Below, piece by piece: positions 1-7,158 of a stretch of DNA of 15,412 nt (the stretch's first letter is position 1; each line of letters opens with the position of its first letter). The DNA is from JARRQB01 sp965368585. GTDB taxonomy: Bacteria; Pseudomonadota; Gammaproteobacteria; Chromatiales; Chromatiaceae. The notes beneath the pieces are model-generated. The model was not told where the DNA came from. It was given only the letters and a program-made list of their open reading frames with translations, and did no database searches. Location of the stretch: NCBI GenBank assembly GCA_965368585.1, contig CBDUNM010000126.1, forward strand, positions 1-15,412. The letters are read 5' to 3'. The position numbers and the translations under genes are program-made.

Positions 1-690
1 CCTCGTCTGGAGGGAATCCGGGTAATGAGGGTGGGTGGGATAGCCGCCCTCTTTATTAGTGCTCGGCAACGGTGGATAACCTTTCATCCGATGACCCTCG
101 AGTTCGCACCAACCCATGCGCTGGAGCAGTTGCACTTAGACGTAGCGCTGGCGTGTTTCTCGCTTTGACGCGGAACAGCGGCAAGTAACCCCCGCGACGC
201 AAACCGCACATACAATGGAAAGCGGTCGTTGATCTTTGCTGTAAACAGAGGTCAGCAGATGACCACCAACGGTCATTCCAGGCTGTGCTGGTGACTGACC
301 ATTGTGGGTCGTCTCCTGCCTTACCGACCTCGGTCAATCTGACGCGATCTGACACCCCGGTGTTTCTGCCAAGAAATGTCTCTTGTGCGCATAGAGCTGC
401 CTTCCGCGACGAGACATGCCATAGCAGCCCAAAGTCGGCCCAGTGCCGTTACTGCTAACCAACCCTGCGGAACAGGAACGGACTGTTGTGACGGTAATCC
501 TCGCCGCCGCAAATGTCGGACCGCCAGCCCTACGGCTGATCTGCCCGGAACCACAAGGGGCGAAGTGCTCAGGAAGCATGCCCTAGGGACATTTAACTCT
601 GCATTATCTTCGGCAATCGCGAAAGGCCTTACAAAGTTCAAGCGAAGTCCGGGAACCTGTTCCGGGGATACGGTGTTTAGTCAGCCGGTG
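1..690. other. Noncoding stretch with no supportable gene
   Basis: Several open frames of 80-125 codons cross this stretch on both strands, but none has a recognisable domain, a good ribosome-binding site or plausible composition. They overlap one another in different frames, as random frames in GC-rich DNA do. The stretch holds one copy of a short dispersed repeat (374-402, described separately). It ends at the stop codon of the decayed alpha/beta hydrolase. Confidence 0.6.
374..402 (-). repeat. Dispersed 29-bp degenerate repeat, copy 1
   Basis: Read on the minus strand this segment matches the plus strand at 5607-5635 at 24 of 29 positions, and at 24 of the inner 27. The shared core includes GGCAGCT, ATGCGCAC and AGAGACATT. 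Both copies lie in gene-free DNA, in opposite orientation. That degree of match is unlikely by chance in 15 kb and suggests a family of intergenic repeats in this genome. Function unknown. Confidence 0.55.
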
Positions 691-1460
691 TCACGTATTT
701 GCAAGCACGAATTTCGCGATTGCGCCCACCACTTCCTCCTCGATACCTAGGTAACCGAGATAGCTCATGGCGTTACACGGTTTCGACTGTTATCGTCCGC
801 CTCGAAACATTTTCATTTCCACCACGGGAGCATTGACCGAGCCATTCTTGATTCCATCAACATGTTCGGGCTTGGTTTTACCGCAATCGTCGTTTTCGTG
901 ACGTGTAATCAGCGTGGGTATGGTTATCCGGCTCAGATCGAAGTTGGGAACCGCCCGACTTTGCCGTCACCGACGGTCATGCTGGATGTCAGTACCAAAC
1001 CATGTGGGCGCTGCTGAGAGGCGATGGCAATATTGGTGACAGGCTCGGTGCCACGGCTCGTGCCAACGAGCCAAATGGGAACATCTGCCAATTCATGTAA
1101 CTCAGCGATAACTGCATCGGTATCTCGTACGTGATCTTGCGAGCTGCGGAAACCTCCCAGCATACCTTTCTTGCCTTGACGGGCGGACGGTGCATCTACC
1201 GTGACCACGATCAAGCCGTGTTTGGCGAAGCCCTGACGAGTGCGCACAAGGAAGTTATTTTTACCCCAGTTCGTCCCCGATCCGCCGAATGCGCCTTTGA
1301 AAAGTTTCAGTGCACCCTTCCCACCAGAAAACAGGATGACCGCAGCCTTGGGGTGATCCGGTTGGATCGAAAGAAATTTCTGAGTAACACCTCAGGCGCG
1401 TTACGCCTCGACGAGATGCTCGGCAAAGAGAGTATGGCGGCTCAACAGAGTCAGCAACAT
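691..1460 (-). pseudogene. Decayed alpha/beta hydrolase (dienelactone-hydrolase-like)
   Basis: Three reading-frame pieces line up into one alpha/beta hydrolase of about 255 residues. It begins at an ATG at 1460 with a hydrophobic leader (MLLTLLSRHTLF) and then meets in-frame TAA and TGA codons around 1400. A long conserved stretch follows, containing KAAVILFSGG, FAKHGLIVVTVDAPS and the nucleophile elbow GTSRGTE (catalytic Ser). After a one-base frame change near 965, the sequence continues as ITIPTLITRHENDDC (probable acid-residue strand) and NAPVVEMKMFRGG. A further TAA is followed by CNAMSYLGYLGIEEEVV, which probably carries the region of the catalytic His, and the frame ends at a TGA at 691-693. 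Three stops and one shift make it nonfunctional. The family is inferred from motifs; the substrate is unknown. Confidence 0.75.
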
Positions 1461-1948
1461 AAGTGAGGTCTTGGTATTCAGGGGAATTCCATATTCTGGT
1501 TATGAGTTGTAGGACAAATTGGCTATTTGGTGGAAAAGCAAGGCTCGATCTAAGCGCTTGTTTAAAGCCGAAGGCGGTTACCACATCGCCGCAGATGGCT
1601 GTAGTACCTTATCTAAGCCGTTTGTTGTGATCGCCGTGCAACGCAATCCGACAGCTCGGAGGCGGTGCCAAGGGATGTCTCTTTAGGGTCGATAGCGGTC
1701 TAGCAGAGGCAGCAACGGGCCACCTCCCCAAGCTAGTCGCTCCTTCGTCTCAGTTCTGCCGACTGCAGAAGTTGCCGAGGCGCTGATCTCATGATTGCGG
1801 GTTGAAATGCCGGCGGGGGGCTGCCCGCAGTTGGCGATGGGAGTTCGCCCCCTGAGCCTGAAAAAGGACAGACATCGTCCGACGCGAAAGGCTCTGCTGC
1901 AGCCGCTGCAAACAACGCGCTGAGTCGGGATGGTCTGCACTATGCGGA
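1461..1948. other. Noncoding stretch, no gene seen
   Basis: About 490 bases lie between the start of the decayed hydrolase and the end of the reductase gene. Open frames on the minus strand (for example 1683-1940) are rich in Arg, Ser and Pro and have no recognisable motif. I see no terminator with a clear T-run and no RNA gene. Confidence 0.5.
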
Positions 1949-2884
1949 TCAGGTCTCTGAACGCGCTGGCCGTCCTTCAGCGTGCAGCACAAGCAGATCG
2001 TAGATTGCGCGATTAACCGGCGTTGGTATTGAGACTTCCTTGCCACGCGCCACTACATCGCCACCCAGCCAGGCAACCTCGAGGCGATTTCCCCGTTCCA
2101 GATCGAGATGCATTGAAGACGTCATTTCCGCCGGTAATCCGTCGCAGAATTCTAGTCTGTCTTGCGCGAATTCCTCCGCAAGCTGCACCCCCTGGGCCCT
2201 GCCCACCGCTACTACCTCGCGCATTGCGTCGAGGAGAAATGCGCGTGTCTGGGGATGCGAACGGATCGCGCCAATCGGCAGGCGAATTGTTGCCGTGGTG
2301 CCCGAAAGGCCAACCAGAAAGACAAACTTTTCCCAGATAGTGCGCCGAATGTCGCCGTGAATCTCGGCATCAATGCCGGCGTTGTGACAGGCGTCGAGGA
2401 ACGCGCTGGCGCGCCGTGAGCCCCCTTGGCCATACTCGCCAAACACGAGTTTCTGCATCTTCCCGGTGTGACGGATGACCCCGGGCTCGGCGATCGTTGC
2501 CGCGATGTAACATACGCCCCCCATCACCGCCGCGTCGCCCAGAATGCGGCGCAGTACCTCATCCTTTTGTACACCATTCTGAAACGAAACGACCGCGGTT
2601 TCAGGGCCGATCAGCGGTGCGATGGCGTGCGCGGCGGTGTCGGTATCCCAGAGTTTTACACCGAGCAAGACGATATCTGCGGGCTCCAGCTGCGTCGGGT
2701 CGTCGGTGGCGATGAGCGCGGCAACATGCAGGTCGCCCAACGAACTCTCAACGCGCAAACCGTGCTTCTGCATGGCGGCCAGATGCTTGCCACGCGCTAC
2801 GAAACTGACCTCGTTCCCGGCAAGTGCAAGGCGTGCGCCAAAATAGCCGCCGACGCCGCCCGATCCCATAATTGCGATGCGCAT
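1949..2884 (-). CDS. Ketopantoate reductase family protein (PanE/ApbA-like)
   Basis: This 311-residue protein has the full length and order of the 2-dehydropantoate 2-reductase family, which reduces ketopantoate or related 2-oxo acids with NADPH in the cytosol. The N-terminus shows the Rossmann fingerprint MRIAIMGSGGVGG (GxGxxG at residues 7-12), then FQNGV (101-105), as in the family's QNG segment. In the C-terminal helical domain, Lys186 in WEKF and Glu269 in the RGNRLEV segment align with the family's catalytic Lys and Glu, and SIPTPVN (295-301) is typical. The open frame extends 37 codons further upstream, but the ATG at 2884 begins the Rossmann strand and follows a GAGGA box. Many paralogs do not act in pantothenate synthesis. 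A position divergent from an amino-acid-type aminotransferase and dadA remnant suggests another 2-oxo or amino acid role, so no symbol is assigned. It is the only intact gene in the first 5.7 kb. Confidence 0.88.
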   Translation of the reverse strand: MRIAIMGSGGVGGYFGARLALAGNEVSFVARGKHLAAMQKHGLRVESSLGDLHVAALIATDDPTQLEPADIVLLGVKLWDTDTAAHAIAPLIGPETAVVSFQNGVQKDEVLRRILGDAAVMGGVCYIAATIAEPGVIRHTGKMQKLVFGEYGQGGSRRASAFLDACHNAGIDAEIHGDIRRTIWEKFVFLVGLSGTTATIRLPIGAIRSHPQTRAFLLDAMREVVAVGRAQGVQLAEEFAQDRLEFCDGLPAEMTSSMHLDLERGNRLEVAWLGGDVVARGKEVSIPTPVNRAIYDLLVLHAEGRPARSET

Positions 2885-2982
2885 CGAGTTTTGTCCTCTG
2901 AGTTGGCTTAGTTGCCGCAGCATAGCCCATCCCAACGCGGAAATGTCGTGGGGCAGCTGACGGGAACCAGCCAGGAACAGAC

Positions 2983-4117
2983 ATGCCATCGACAACGAGG
3001 TTCACCACGAACAACGACCAAGGCCTGCAGTTTTCTGACGCGTTGATGCGCGAGATCGAAAGCCGCTTTCACTACGTCGACCACGACATCAACGGTCGCG
3101 AGCGGTTGTTCTTCGACAGCGCCGGCGGGTCGTTCCGCCTCAAGTCCGCCACCGAGGCCTTCGCGCGCATCGATACCCTGCCCGACTGCCCCGAACGTAT
3201 CCATGCGCTGTCTCTATTCTTGCAGATGGTGCAGGCCGAGGGCACCGACGACGTGCGCTCGATCTTCAATGCCCGCGGCGGCAGCATGTATGCCTCGCTG
3301 AAGGCTTCGTTTGCGATGTTCGACATGGTGCGTGCTGTGACCGAAAACATCCCCGGCACGAACATGGTCACCTCGATTCTCGAACACCCATCGTCGTTCG
3401 ATGCGACGAGCCCGCACGCCCAGCGCACCGACAAGGAATGGCGGGTCGCCAGGAGCAACCCGGTGACCGACGGCATCGATGTGGACGAGATCGTCGGGCT
3501 GATCGACTTGCAGAAGACCCCGGTCGACGGCATCAATATCGCGCCCTACAAGTTCTTCGGCTCCAGAGACTCGGGCCTGTCATGGCTGTCCGGTCGCGCC
3601 GCCACCTTGCCGCACCACAAGCTGGCGGGCAAGAAGAAGGATTTCTGGGATCTGGGCAGTTCGGCGACGTGGCAGTTCGCCGTTGTCACCGGGATCGTCA
3701 ACTACGTCTGCTGGCTCGGCAGGCAGTTCATCCAGAGCGGCGAACGGCGCGGTGCGGCATCGACCGCATCGAGCAGCATGGACGGGTCTTGCTGGCGCGC
3801 ATGCTCAACGGCAGCGAGAGCATCGCAGACCTGCGCACGCTGACCCACGTCAGGGTGTTTCTCGACTACGAAGACCTGACCAAACGCGACCTGATCCTGG
3901 CCGTCGGCTTCGACCACCTAGCCCCACCGATGCGGTGCGCGAATATGAACGTCGCGGCGTGATCGTCTATGAGCATGTGGCCTCCAGCCTCTACTCTAAG
4001 CGCATGCTCGATTCCTTCGGCCTAGAAGGCGCGATCCGCGTCTCGCCACTGCATTGCAATTTCGTGGCCGACATCGACCGTTTCCTGCAGATCACGCGTC
4101 AGATCAACGCAGCGTTT
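2983..4117 (+). pseudogene. Class V aminotransferase (PLP), frameshifted and internally deleted
   Basis: The translation follows a cysteine-desulfurase-like class V aminotransferase across three frames. Frame one starts at ATG 2983 behind an AGGAAC box. It includes FFDSAGGSFR (substrate/PLP N-terminal region) and IAPYKFFGSR, whose Lys is the likely Schiff-base residue. Near 3757 one base seems missing and the protein continues as DRIEQHGRVLLARMLNG and VRVFLDYEDLT. Near 3925 another base is missing, and it continues as DAVREYERRGVIVYE and MLDSFGLEGAIRVSPLH. Between EIVGLID and LQKTPVDG (about 3510) the usual stretch with the PLP-ring Asp (a DxxQ type motif) is absent, indicating an in-frame deletion of several tens of codons. 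Restoring two bases would still leave it without that region. It is divergent from the reductase gene, 98 bp apart. Confidence 0.8.
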
Positions 4118-4156
4118 ACCACTGCCGCTTCTGGCACGGCCACTCGATCGAACGCA

Positions 4157-4405
4157 ATGCGCATGCCGATCCTGGTCGCCGACGCGGCCGGCGTCACGAC
4201 CGCGTACTACCTGGCCCGCGAGAGCTTCGAGGTCACGATGGCCGAACGCCAGCCGGGGGCCGCGCTCGCAACGAGCTTGGTCGGGGCCGGCCAGGTGTCG
4301 CCGAGCTATTGGGCACCCTGGGCGCCGCCAGTCCCCGATGTCGCAAGCGGCCTGATCCGGCCTCACGCGCGGCCCAAGTATCGTCGTCCGCGCATCCCGA
4401 GTTGA
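4157..4405 (+). pseudogene. N-terminal stub of a DadA-like D-amino acid dehydrogenase
   Basis: From ATG 4157 the frame reads MRMPILVADAAGVTTAYYLA, then ESFEVTMAERQPGAALATS and AGQVSPSYWAPWA. This corresponds to the FAD-binding N-terminus of DadA-type dehydrogenases (small flavoprotein subunit), which oxidise D-amino acids to 2-oxo acids at the membrane. The Rossmann glycine motif is already damaged: VADAAGV stands where GxGxxG is expected. Similarity stops around 4345 and the frame ends at 4405, so about 60 of roughly 420 residues remain. It is in frame with the end of the aminotransferase, and the two were probably neighbouring genes of one amino-acid locus. No cofactor site or catalytic domain survives. 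Confidence 0.7.
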
Positions 4406-4725
4406 AGGGCCAGGGAACCCGGCCTGGGACAACCTGTGTCAGGTCTTGCAACGCAATATATTGGTAGGCCAGCTCGATGATTAGAAGCTGCCGGCGGTAA
4501 AGCGGCCGTTCGGAGGGTTCGAGCCGACCGTCCGCTAAAGCCGAAATTTGGGCGGTCGCCACACCGAAGCTGAATTCCCACGCGGGTCGCTTTACGATCG
4601 AGTTGCCAGCTTTTTCAGATGCCTGCAAAGCGCAAGCACCTGCCCTGCCGGCCGTATAGCACCCACTGAACGGTAGGTCACGGCCGACTCCGGCGATTCC
4701 CAGTTTTTCCGCAAGCCGTCATTCT
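4406..4725. other. Noncoding stretch between dadA stub and IS remnant
   Basis: About 320 bases hold no gene that I can support. Minus-strand open frames covering it (4233-4628, 4363-4581) run antisense through the dadA stub and lack motifs. The stretch probably includes the decayed upstream portion of the insertion sequence, but no transposase homology can be read before about 4768. Confidence 0.45.
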
Positions 4726-5106
4726 TTGTTTCCCTCTGGCGCGAAGCGCACGCCGGGAAAACAGTGCGGCCTAATCGCTACCGGGGCCTACCGACGGGGC
4801 CGAGACGTATCCGCCTCGCTGGGACTGGTGCCCAGGCAGCATAGCAGCGGTGGAAAGGACGTATTACCGGGCATCAGTAAGCGCGGGGATCGTTATCTGC
4901 GCAGCCTGTTAGTGCATGGTGCCCGTTCAGTGGTCATCGAAGCGGAAAAAAAGGATGACAAATTGAGCCGCTGGATCAGCAAGGTCAAAGCCGAACGAGG
5001 GTTTAACAAAGCCGTGGTGGCCTTGGCGAATAAGATGGCACGAATGGGTTGGGCCGTCTTGGTGAAAAAGGCTGTTTATCAGGTCGCAGAAGGGACATCG
5101 CAGTGA
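4726..5106 (+). pseudogene. IS110/IS1111-family transposase, C-terminal remnant
   Basis: The frame encodes about 110 residues of the C-terminal Tnp domain (Transposase_20 type) of IS110-family recombinases. Recognisable blocks are RRGRDVSASLGLVPRQHSSG, GISKRGDRYLRSLLVHGAR, SRWISKVKAERGFNKAVVAL and ANKMARMGWAVL. The Ser in the HSSGGK block corresponds to the serine considered catalytic in this family. The N-terminal RuvC-like DEDD domain, normally the first 150-200 of about 340 residues, is missing, and homology begins only around residue 15-22 of the open frame. It therefore cannot transpose by itself. The stop is intact at 5104-5106 and is followed by a long noncoding end. Confidence 0.85.
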
Positions 5107-5440
5107 CGATCTGCAGCAGATGGTGTGGGCAACTTAGGTTTGATTCGGCCTGTGGACTTGGAGCTAACCGCCCTGTCGACCACATATCCACAGCCCAGCA
5201 AGTTTTTTATCCAAGAGGCACTTAAAACAATGAGGTAAACAGAGGTAACCTGCCAACGATTGCGAAGACTTTGTGATAAACGATGACGCAACAGGTCAGA
5301 CCGGCGTAGCGAAAACCTGATAGTACCCGTGGTCCATTGAGACCTTGCTGCCGATAAGGAAGATGCGCGCGTTTTTCATCGAGGCCAGAGGGTTCAACAT
5401 CCCTCGTTAACAGGCCGGATATACGAGAGCAATCCTGTCC
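5107..5440 (+). ncRNA. Possible guide-RNA region of the IS1111-type remnant
   Basis: No open frame occupies the region after the transposase stop, yet it contains stem-loops: CAGGT paired with ACCTG around 5292-5319 and GGTC-loop-GACC at 5331-5344. In the IS1111 branch of IS110 elements the guide RNA is transcribed from the end downstream of the transposase. Assignment rests on position and family knowledge; the exact limits and the target- and donor-binding loops cannot be defined by eye. Confidence 0.3.
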
Positions 5441-5606
5441 CTGTCACACGCATCAAAAAAGTCTTGCAAACTGGGAGGGGACCATATTCGGGGATTACGC
5501 GCCTTCGCTTCGCTCTCCATGGCGGTCAGCGAAGGTCCGCTTTGCGGGACCCATTCCCAAAGGCAGCCCCCAGCCACGATTTGCCGCTCGCTGAGAGCCT
5601 GCCGAT

Positions 5607-5635
5607 CGGCAGCTGCATGCGCACGAGAGACATTC
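5607..5635 (+). repeat. Dispersed 29-bp degenerate repeat, copy 2
   Basis: This is the partner of the minus-strand segment 374-402, with five mismatches over 29 positions. It lies in gene-free DNA between the IS remnant and the PEP-CTERM gene. Confidence 0.55.
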
Positions 5636-5726
5636 GAGAATCGATTCGAGTCGGTGCCGGAAGGGTTCACGCTCGGATGACCACGAACGGCACAAGACGA
5701 CGCCTTTCAATCGTAAAGAACCCGCT

Positions 5727-5867
5727 ATGACACGTCGCCGTCACTTCAGCGGAAGGGGCTTTATTTCTTTTTTGGCTCTGTGCGTTGCCATCCTTGTCAT
5801 TTCACGCATGCAGCGGGAGTGTCTGAAATTTTTACACTCGCCACGACGGATTGACCTAACTCATTGA
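5727..5867 (+). CDS. Possible 46-residue small membrane peptide
   Basis: A short frame encodes MTRRRHFSGRGFISFLALCV followed by AILVISRMQ, which is a basic N-terminus plus a hydrophobic segment of about 15 residues, as in a leader peptide or single-span small protein. There is no good ribosome-binding site (only AAAGAA about 7 nt upstream). The frame also overlaps the palindrome proposed as an enhancer site. It ends ten bases before the sigma-54 promoter. It could be a real small membrane protein, the stub of an exported protein, or chance. Confidence 0.2.
   Translation: MTRRRHFSGRGFISFLALCVAILVISRMQRECLKFLHSPRRIDLTH
5817..5839 (+). promoter_or_regulatory. Inverted repeat, candidate sigma-54 activator site
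   Basis: Perfect 6-bp arms GAGTGT and ACACTC flank an AT-rich 11-bp spacer. The centre lies about 75 bp upstream of the start point predicted from the downstream sigma-54 promoter, a normal distance for a bacterial enhancer-binding protein. In other PEP-CTERM bacteria a sigma-54 activator of the PrsR type is known to control such genes. Binding here is inferred. Confidence 0.45.
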
Positions 5868-5877
5868 TTATTAGTCA

Positions 5878-5893
5878 TGGCGCAGAATTTGCT
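5878..5893 (+). promoter_or_regulatory. Sigma-54 (RpoN) -24/-12 promoter
   Basis: The sequence TGGCGCAGAATTTGCT matches the consensus TGGCAC-G-N4-TTGCW at the invariant GG and GC and has the exact spacing between them. Transcription would begin near 5904, giving a leader of about 170 nt before the PEP-CTERM gene on the same strand. The palindrome at 5817-5839 is in place for an activator. Confidence 0.6.
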
Positions 5894-6077
5894 TACTATC
5901 GCCTGAAGTGTTTGCCGCCTGTTGGACGGCGACCGCACTCACAGGACTAGCTTACTAACCGCTTAGCAAGGATGCCATTACGACACCGGCGGTACTTCTA
6001 CCGGTAAGCACAAGGAAGAGAAGCTTAAAAAACACCCGAATTGCCCTGGTGCCATATGGCTTGGGCGACTAATCAGT

Positions 6078-7115
6078 ATGACGAGGACACCATTAGTGAA
6101 GTCAATGCAATTCCCCCAACAAGTCGTGCTTACGTCGGTTTTGGGGTTAGGGATAGCTTTTGCGCCCCTCACCACCCAAGCGGCGTTGGTTTTTGATTTC
6201 GACTACAGCCAGAATATCGCGGACGTGGGTTTTCTGGACCCCGTTGAAGGCGCGGCACGCCGGTCTGCCCTGGAAACTGCCGGAACAATGTATTCCAACC
6301 TGTTCGGTCAGTACTTCGACAACATGGGCACGATTGGTCTGCTGGTCGGATCGACAGACGATCCGTCCAGCGGCACTCTGGCCTCGGCCGGTTCGTTTTT
6401 CGTTGAACAAGGCTCCGGGAATTTTGGCGGTACAGAGGTCATCAGAAACAAGCTGCAGAACGGGGTCGATCTCAACGGTTCGGATGTCGATGGTGAAGTG
6501 AACGTCAATTGGGGTGCCAATTGGGAACTTGACCCGAATGGTGAAATTTCAGTCGATGATGAAGAATTCGATTTTTTCGCGGCACTCATTCACGAGTTCA
6601 CGCACGCGATGGGCTTTGCAACCTCTCTGTTTGAAGATGGAAGCCCGCTTTTCGGAACCAGCGATGGTGGCGACGGCGAATGGACGGCGTACGACAAGTT
6701 TCTGGTTGATGTTGCGGGCGTTCCGATGATCGGTAGCGATTTTATCCTCGACCAAACTGCTTGGGACGAAGCTAGCGTTGGCGGAACTAGTCCAGGTGCT
6801 GGCTTGTTTTTCAACGGGCCAAATGCAGTTGCCGCGAATGGTGGAAACCCCGTGGGGCTTTACAGTCCAACAACCTTCGTCGACGGTAGTTCTATCGTTC
6901 ACCTCGATACCGATAACCCTCAGTTCGCCACGTCTCTGATGAAGCATGATCGTGATTTCGGGCCAGAAACCCGCACATTCAGCGCAATCGAATTGGGAAT
7001 ACTCGAGGACGTGGGCTACTCTCGAATAGCTACAGTCCCAGCGCCGTCGACAGTCGGGCTGCTTCTGGCGGGTTTGGGTTTTGCATCTTTTGCCAGAAAG
7101 AAATCGCACAAGTAG
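6078..7115 (+). CDS. PEP-CTERM-sorted putative zinc metalloprotease
   Basis: This 345-residue protein is predicted to be exported and anchored or processed at the cell surface. Residues 1-36 form a signal peptide: basic MTRTPLVK, a hydrophobic core and a TTQAA cleavage region. Residues 172-180 read HEFTHAMGF, an HExxH zinc site with the following GF common in secreted metallopeptidases. A later VHLD (His275) could supply the third ligand, followed by SLMKHD with a possible Met-turn (Met288) and ELGILEDVGY, typical of the end of such catalytic domains. The C-terminus (residues 320-345) is a PEP-CTERM tail: VPAPS in place of VPEP, a hydrophobic GLLLAGLGF span, then basic ARKKSHK. That tail is cut by exosortase, which is not in this window. 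The body is acidic and rich in Gly, Asp and Asn. The ATG at 6105 is an alternative start, but the basic n-region favours 6078. It is probably sigma-54 controlled. Confidence 0.85.
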   Translation: MTRTPLVKSMQFPQQVVLTSVLGLGIAFAPLTTQAALVFDFDYSQNIADVGFLDPVEGAARRSALETAGTMYSNLFGQYFDNMGTIGLLVGSTDDPSSGTLASAGSFFVEQGSGNFGGTEVIRNKLQNGVDLNGSDVDGEVNVNWGANWELDPNGEISVDDEEFDFFAALIHEFTHAMGFATSLFEDGSPLFGTSDGGDGEWTAYDKFLVDVAGVPMIGSDFILDQTAWDEASVGGTSPGAGLFFNGPNAVAANGGNPVGLYSPTTFVDGSSIVHLDTDNPQFATSLMKHDRDFGPETRTFSAIELGILEDVGYSRIATVPAPSTVGLLLAGLGFASFARKKSHK

Positions 7116-7158
7116 GTGGGGCGTCTTGGCTTCACGTTTCGATCGTGATGCGCACACT

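Larger units (their letters stand above)
4726..5489 (+). mobile_element. Truncated IS110/IS1111-type insertion sequence
   Basis: This unit comprises the transposase remnant plus roughly 380 noncoding bases after its stop, a layout known for the IS1111 branch, whose guide (bridge/seek) RNA lies downstream of the transposase. Structures visible in that tail are a 9-of-10 inverted repeat (5147-5156 with 5187-5196), a CAGGT/ACCTG stem (5292-5296 with 5315-5319) and a GGTC/GACC hairpin (5331-5344). The right boundary near 5489 is a guess from a G-rich segment (GGGAGGGGACCATA) and was not confirmed. The left end is lost. Confidence 0.5.

Noticed and set aside
56..641. Minus-strand frames of 80-106 codons
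   Set aside because: Overlapping frames, Arg/Ser/Cys-rich composition and no ribosome-binding sites indicate chance frames in noncoding DNA.
376..750. 124-codon plus-strand frame near the left edge
   Set aside because: No domain is recognisable and the frame runs into the C-terminal end of the hydrolase pseudogene on the other strand.
1261..1584. 107-codon minus-strand frame upstream of the hydrolase fragment
   Set aside because: The true hydrolase N-terminus can be read in another frame through the same DNA (KAAVILFSGG and leader), so this frame is a shadow.
241..5247. Shared 12-mer GTAAACAGAGGT at about 240 and 5235
   Set aside because: A few exact 12-base matches are expected by chance in 15 kb, and the flanks do not match.
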